45,007 nucleotides of DNA, from assembly GCF_001636615.1 (NCBI RefSeq), contig NZ_LGEK01000036.1, positions 1-45,007 on the forward strand, given 5' to 3'. The position numbers and the translations under genes were made by a program. This DNA is from Mucilaginibacter sp. L294 (lineage in GTDB: Bacteria; Bacteroidota; Bacteroidia; Sphingobacteriales; Sphingobacteriaceae). The stretch's first letter is position 1; the number at the start of each line of letters is the position of its first letter. Positions 44,835-45,007 of the stretch are shown one piece after another. Under the pieces are notes generated by a model that did no database searches, was not told the origin of the DNA, and was given only the letters and a program-made list of their open reading frames with translations.

Positions 44835-44929
44835 TTGTCATCCTGAACGTAGTGAAGATCTATTAACAAACTGTACCTGCAGGATATGCATGGCGGCGAA
44901 CAGATGCTTCACTACGTTCAGCATGACAA
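44835..44929. repeat. Palindromic repeat R5 (TGTCATCCTGA family)
   Basis: A full-length 95-bp copy, TTGTCATCCTGAACG to CGTTCAGCATGACAA, with a one-base deletion in the AAGGATCT block (reads GAAGATCT). Its outer arms pair almost perfectly. Confidence 0.86.
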
Positions 44930-44988
44930 GTGGGTATAAGCGGCGCACCCCCGCTCTCCGCACCTCACCCCACGCACCATCCCATAAT

Positions 44989-45007
44989 CTGTCTCTTATA
45001 CACATCT
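44989..45007 (-). other. Sequencing-library adaptor (Tn5 mosaic end)
   Basis: An exact 19-base match to CTGTCTCTTATACACATCT, the reverse complement of the Nextera/Tn5 mosaic end. It is a library artefact and not a transposon terminus; the 59 bases before it (44930-44988) contain no recognised feature. Confidence 0.97.

Noticed and set aside
44662..44851. Two tiny open frames (33 and 28 codons) in the AT-rich distal stretch
   Set aside because: No ribosome-binding site or family resemblance; they overlap short direct repeats.
1..45007. Composite transposon bounded by 18-19 bp inverted ends
   Set aside because: The ends match the synthetic Tn5 mosaic end used in library preparation; there is no transposase and no target duplication to inspect.

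Overview
The window looks like a Bacteroidota chromosome fragment, most likely Sphingobacteriaceae (Mucilaginibacter/Pedobacter-like). The grounds are about 40-45% GC, A-rich start-codon contexts mostly without Shine-Dalgarno sequences, roughly 800-residue double-module FtsX-type permeases of the kind typical of this phylum, a GAYTDA-type sigma-54 activator, and TGTCATCCTGA palindromic intergenic repeats. The species is inferred. Bases 1-18 and 44989-45007 are transposase-library (Nextera/Tn5 mosaic end) adaptor, so this is a whole assembled fragment whose first and last bases are not genomic.

Layout. (1) 27-557, minus: NADPH-dependent FMN reductase-like flavoprotein. (2) 671-3380, minus: a two-component pair, an NtrC-family sigma-54 activator overlapping by 11 bp a PAS-containing sensor kinase with almost no periplasmic loop. 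(3) 3381-3685: divergent regulatory region. (4) 3686-44316, all plus strand: one HlyD/RND-type membrane-fusion protein, one MacB/LolD-type ATPase, then fifteen consecutive MacB/FtsX-type permeases of 784-822 residues, called P1 to P15 here. They are interrupted only by one secreted beta-solenoid protein (DUF4097-like) between P8 and P9. (5) 44317-44988: no gene; palindromic repeats and an AT-rich stretch.

How it may work. Each permease is a pseudodimer: TM1, periplasmic domain, TM2-4, TM5, periplasmic domain, TM6-8. One polypeptide plus an ATPase dimer could therefore form a complete mechanotransmission-type transporter. Only one ATPase gene is present for fifteen permeases. Both cytoplasmic coupling-helix motifs and the C-terminal tail (NPVKSLRSE-like) are strongly conserved across the set, while the periplasmic domains are very different. 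This suggests a shared motor serving many alternative periplasmic modules.

Three places (before the membrane-fusion protein, before P8 and before P15) carry the same arrangement: an upstream element TGTATC...CCGAACA-N5-TGTWAC, then 92-94 bp later a TGGCAT element resembling a sigma-54 -24 box, then a start codon 30-43 bp further on. With the adjacent NtrC-type activator, this suggests the whole array is a local sigma-54 regulon of three transcription units: MFP-ATPase-P1-P7, P8-solenoid-P9-P14, and P15. P13 and P14 are a recent tandem duplication including the leader, bracketed by two near-identical 96-bp palindromic repeats. P1 and P10 are sister genes 21 kb apart. No outer-membrane factor, tRNA, rRNA, CRISPR array, integrase or transposase was seen.
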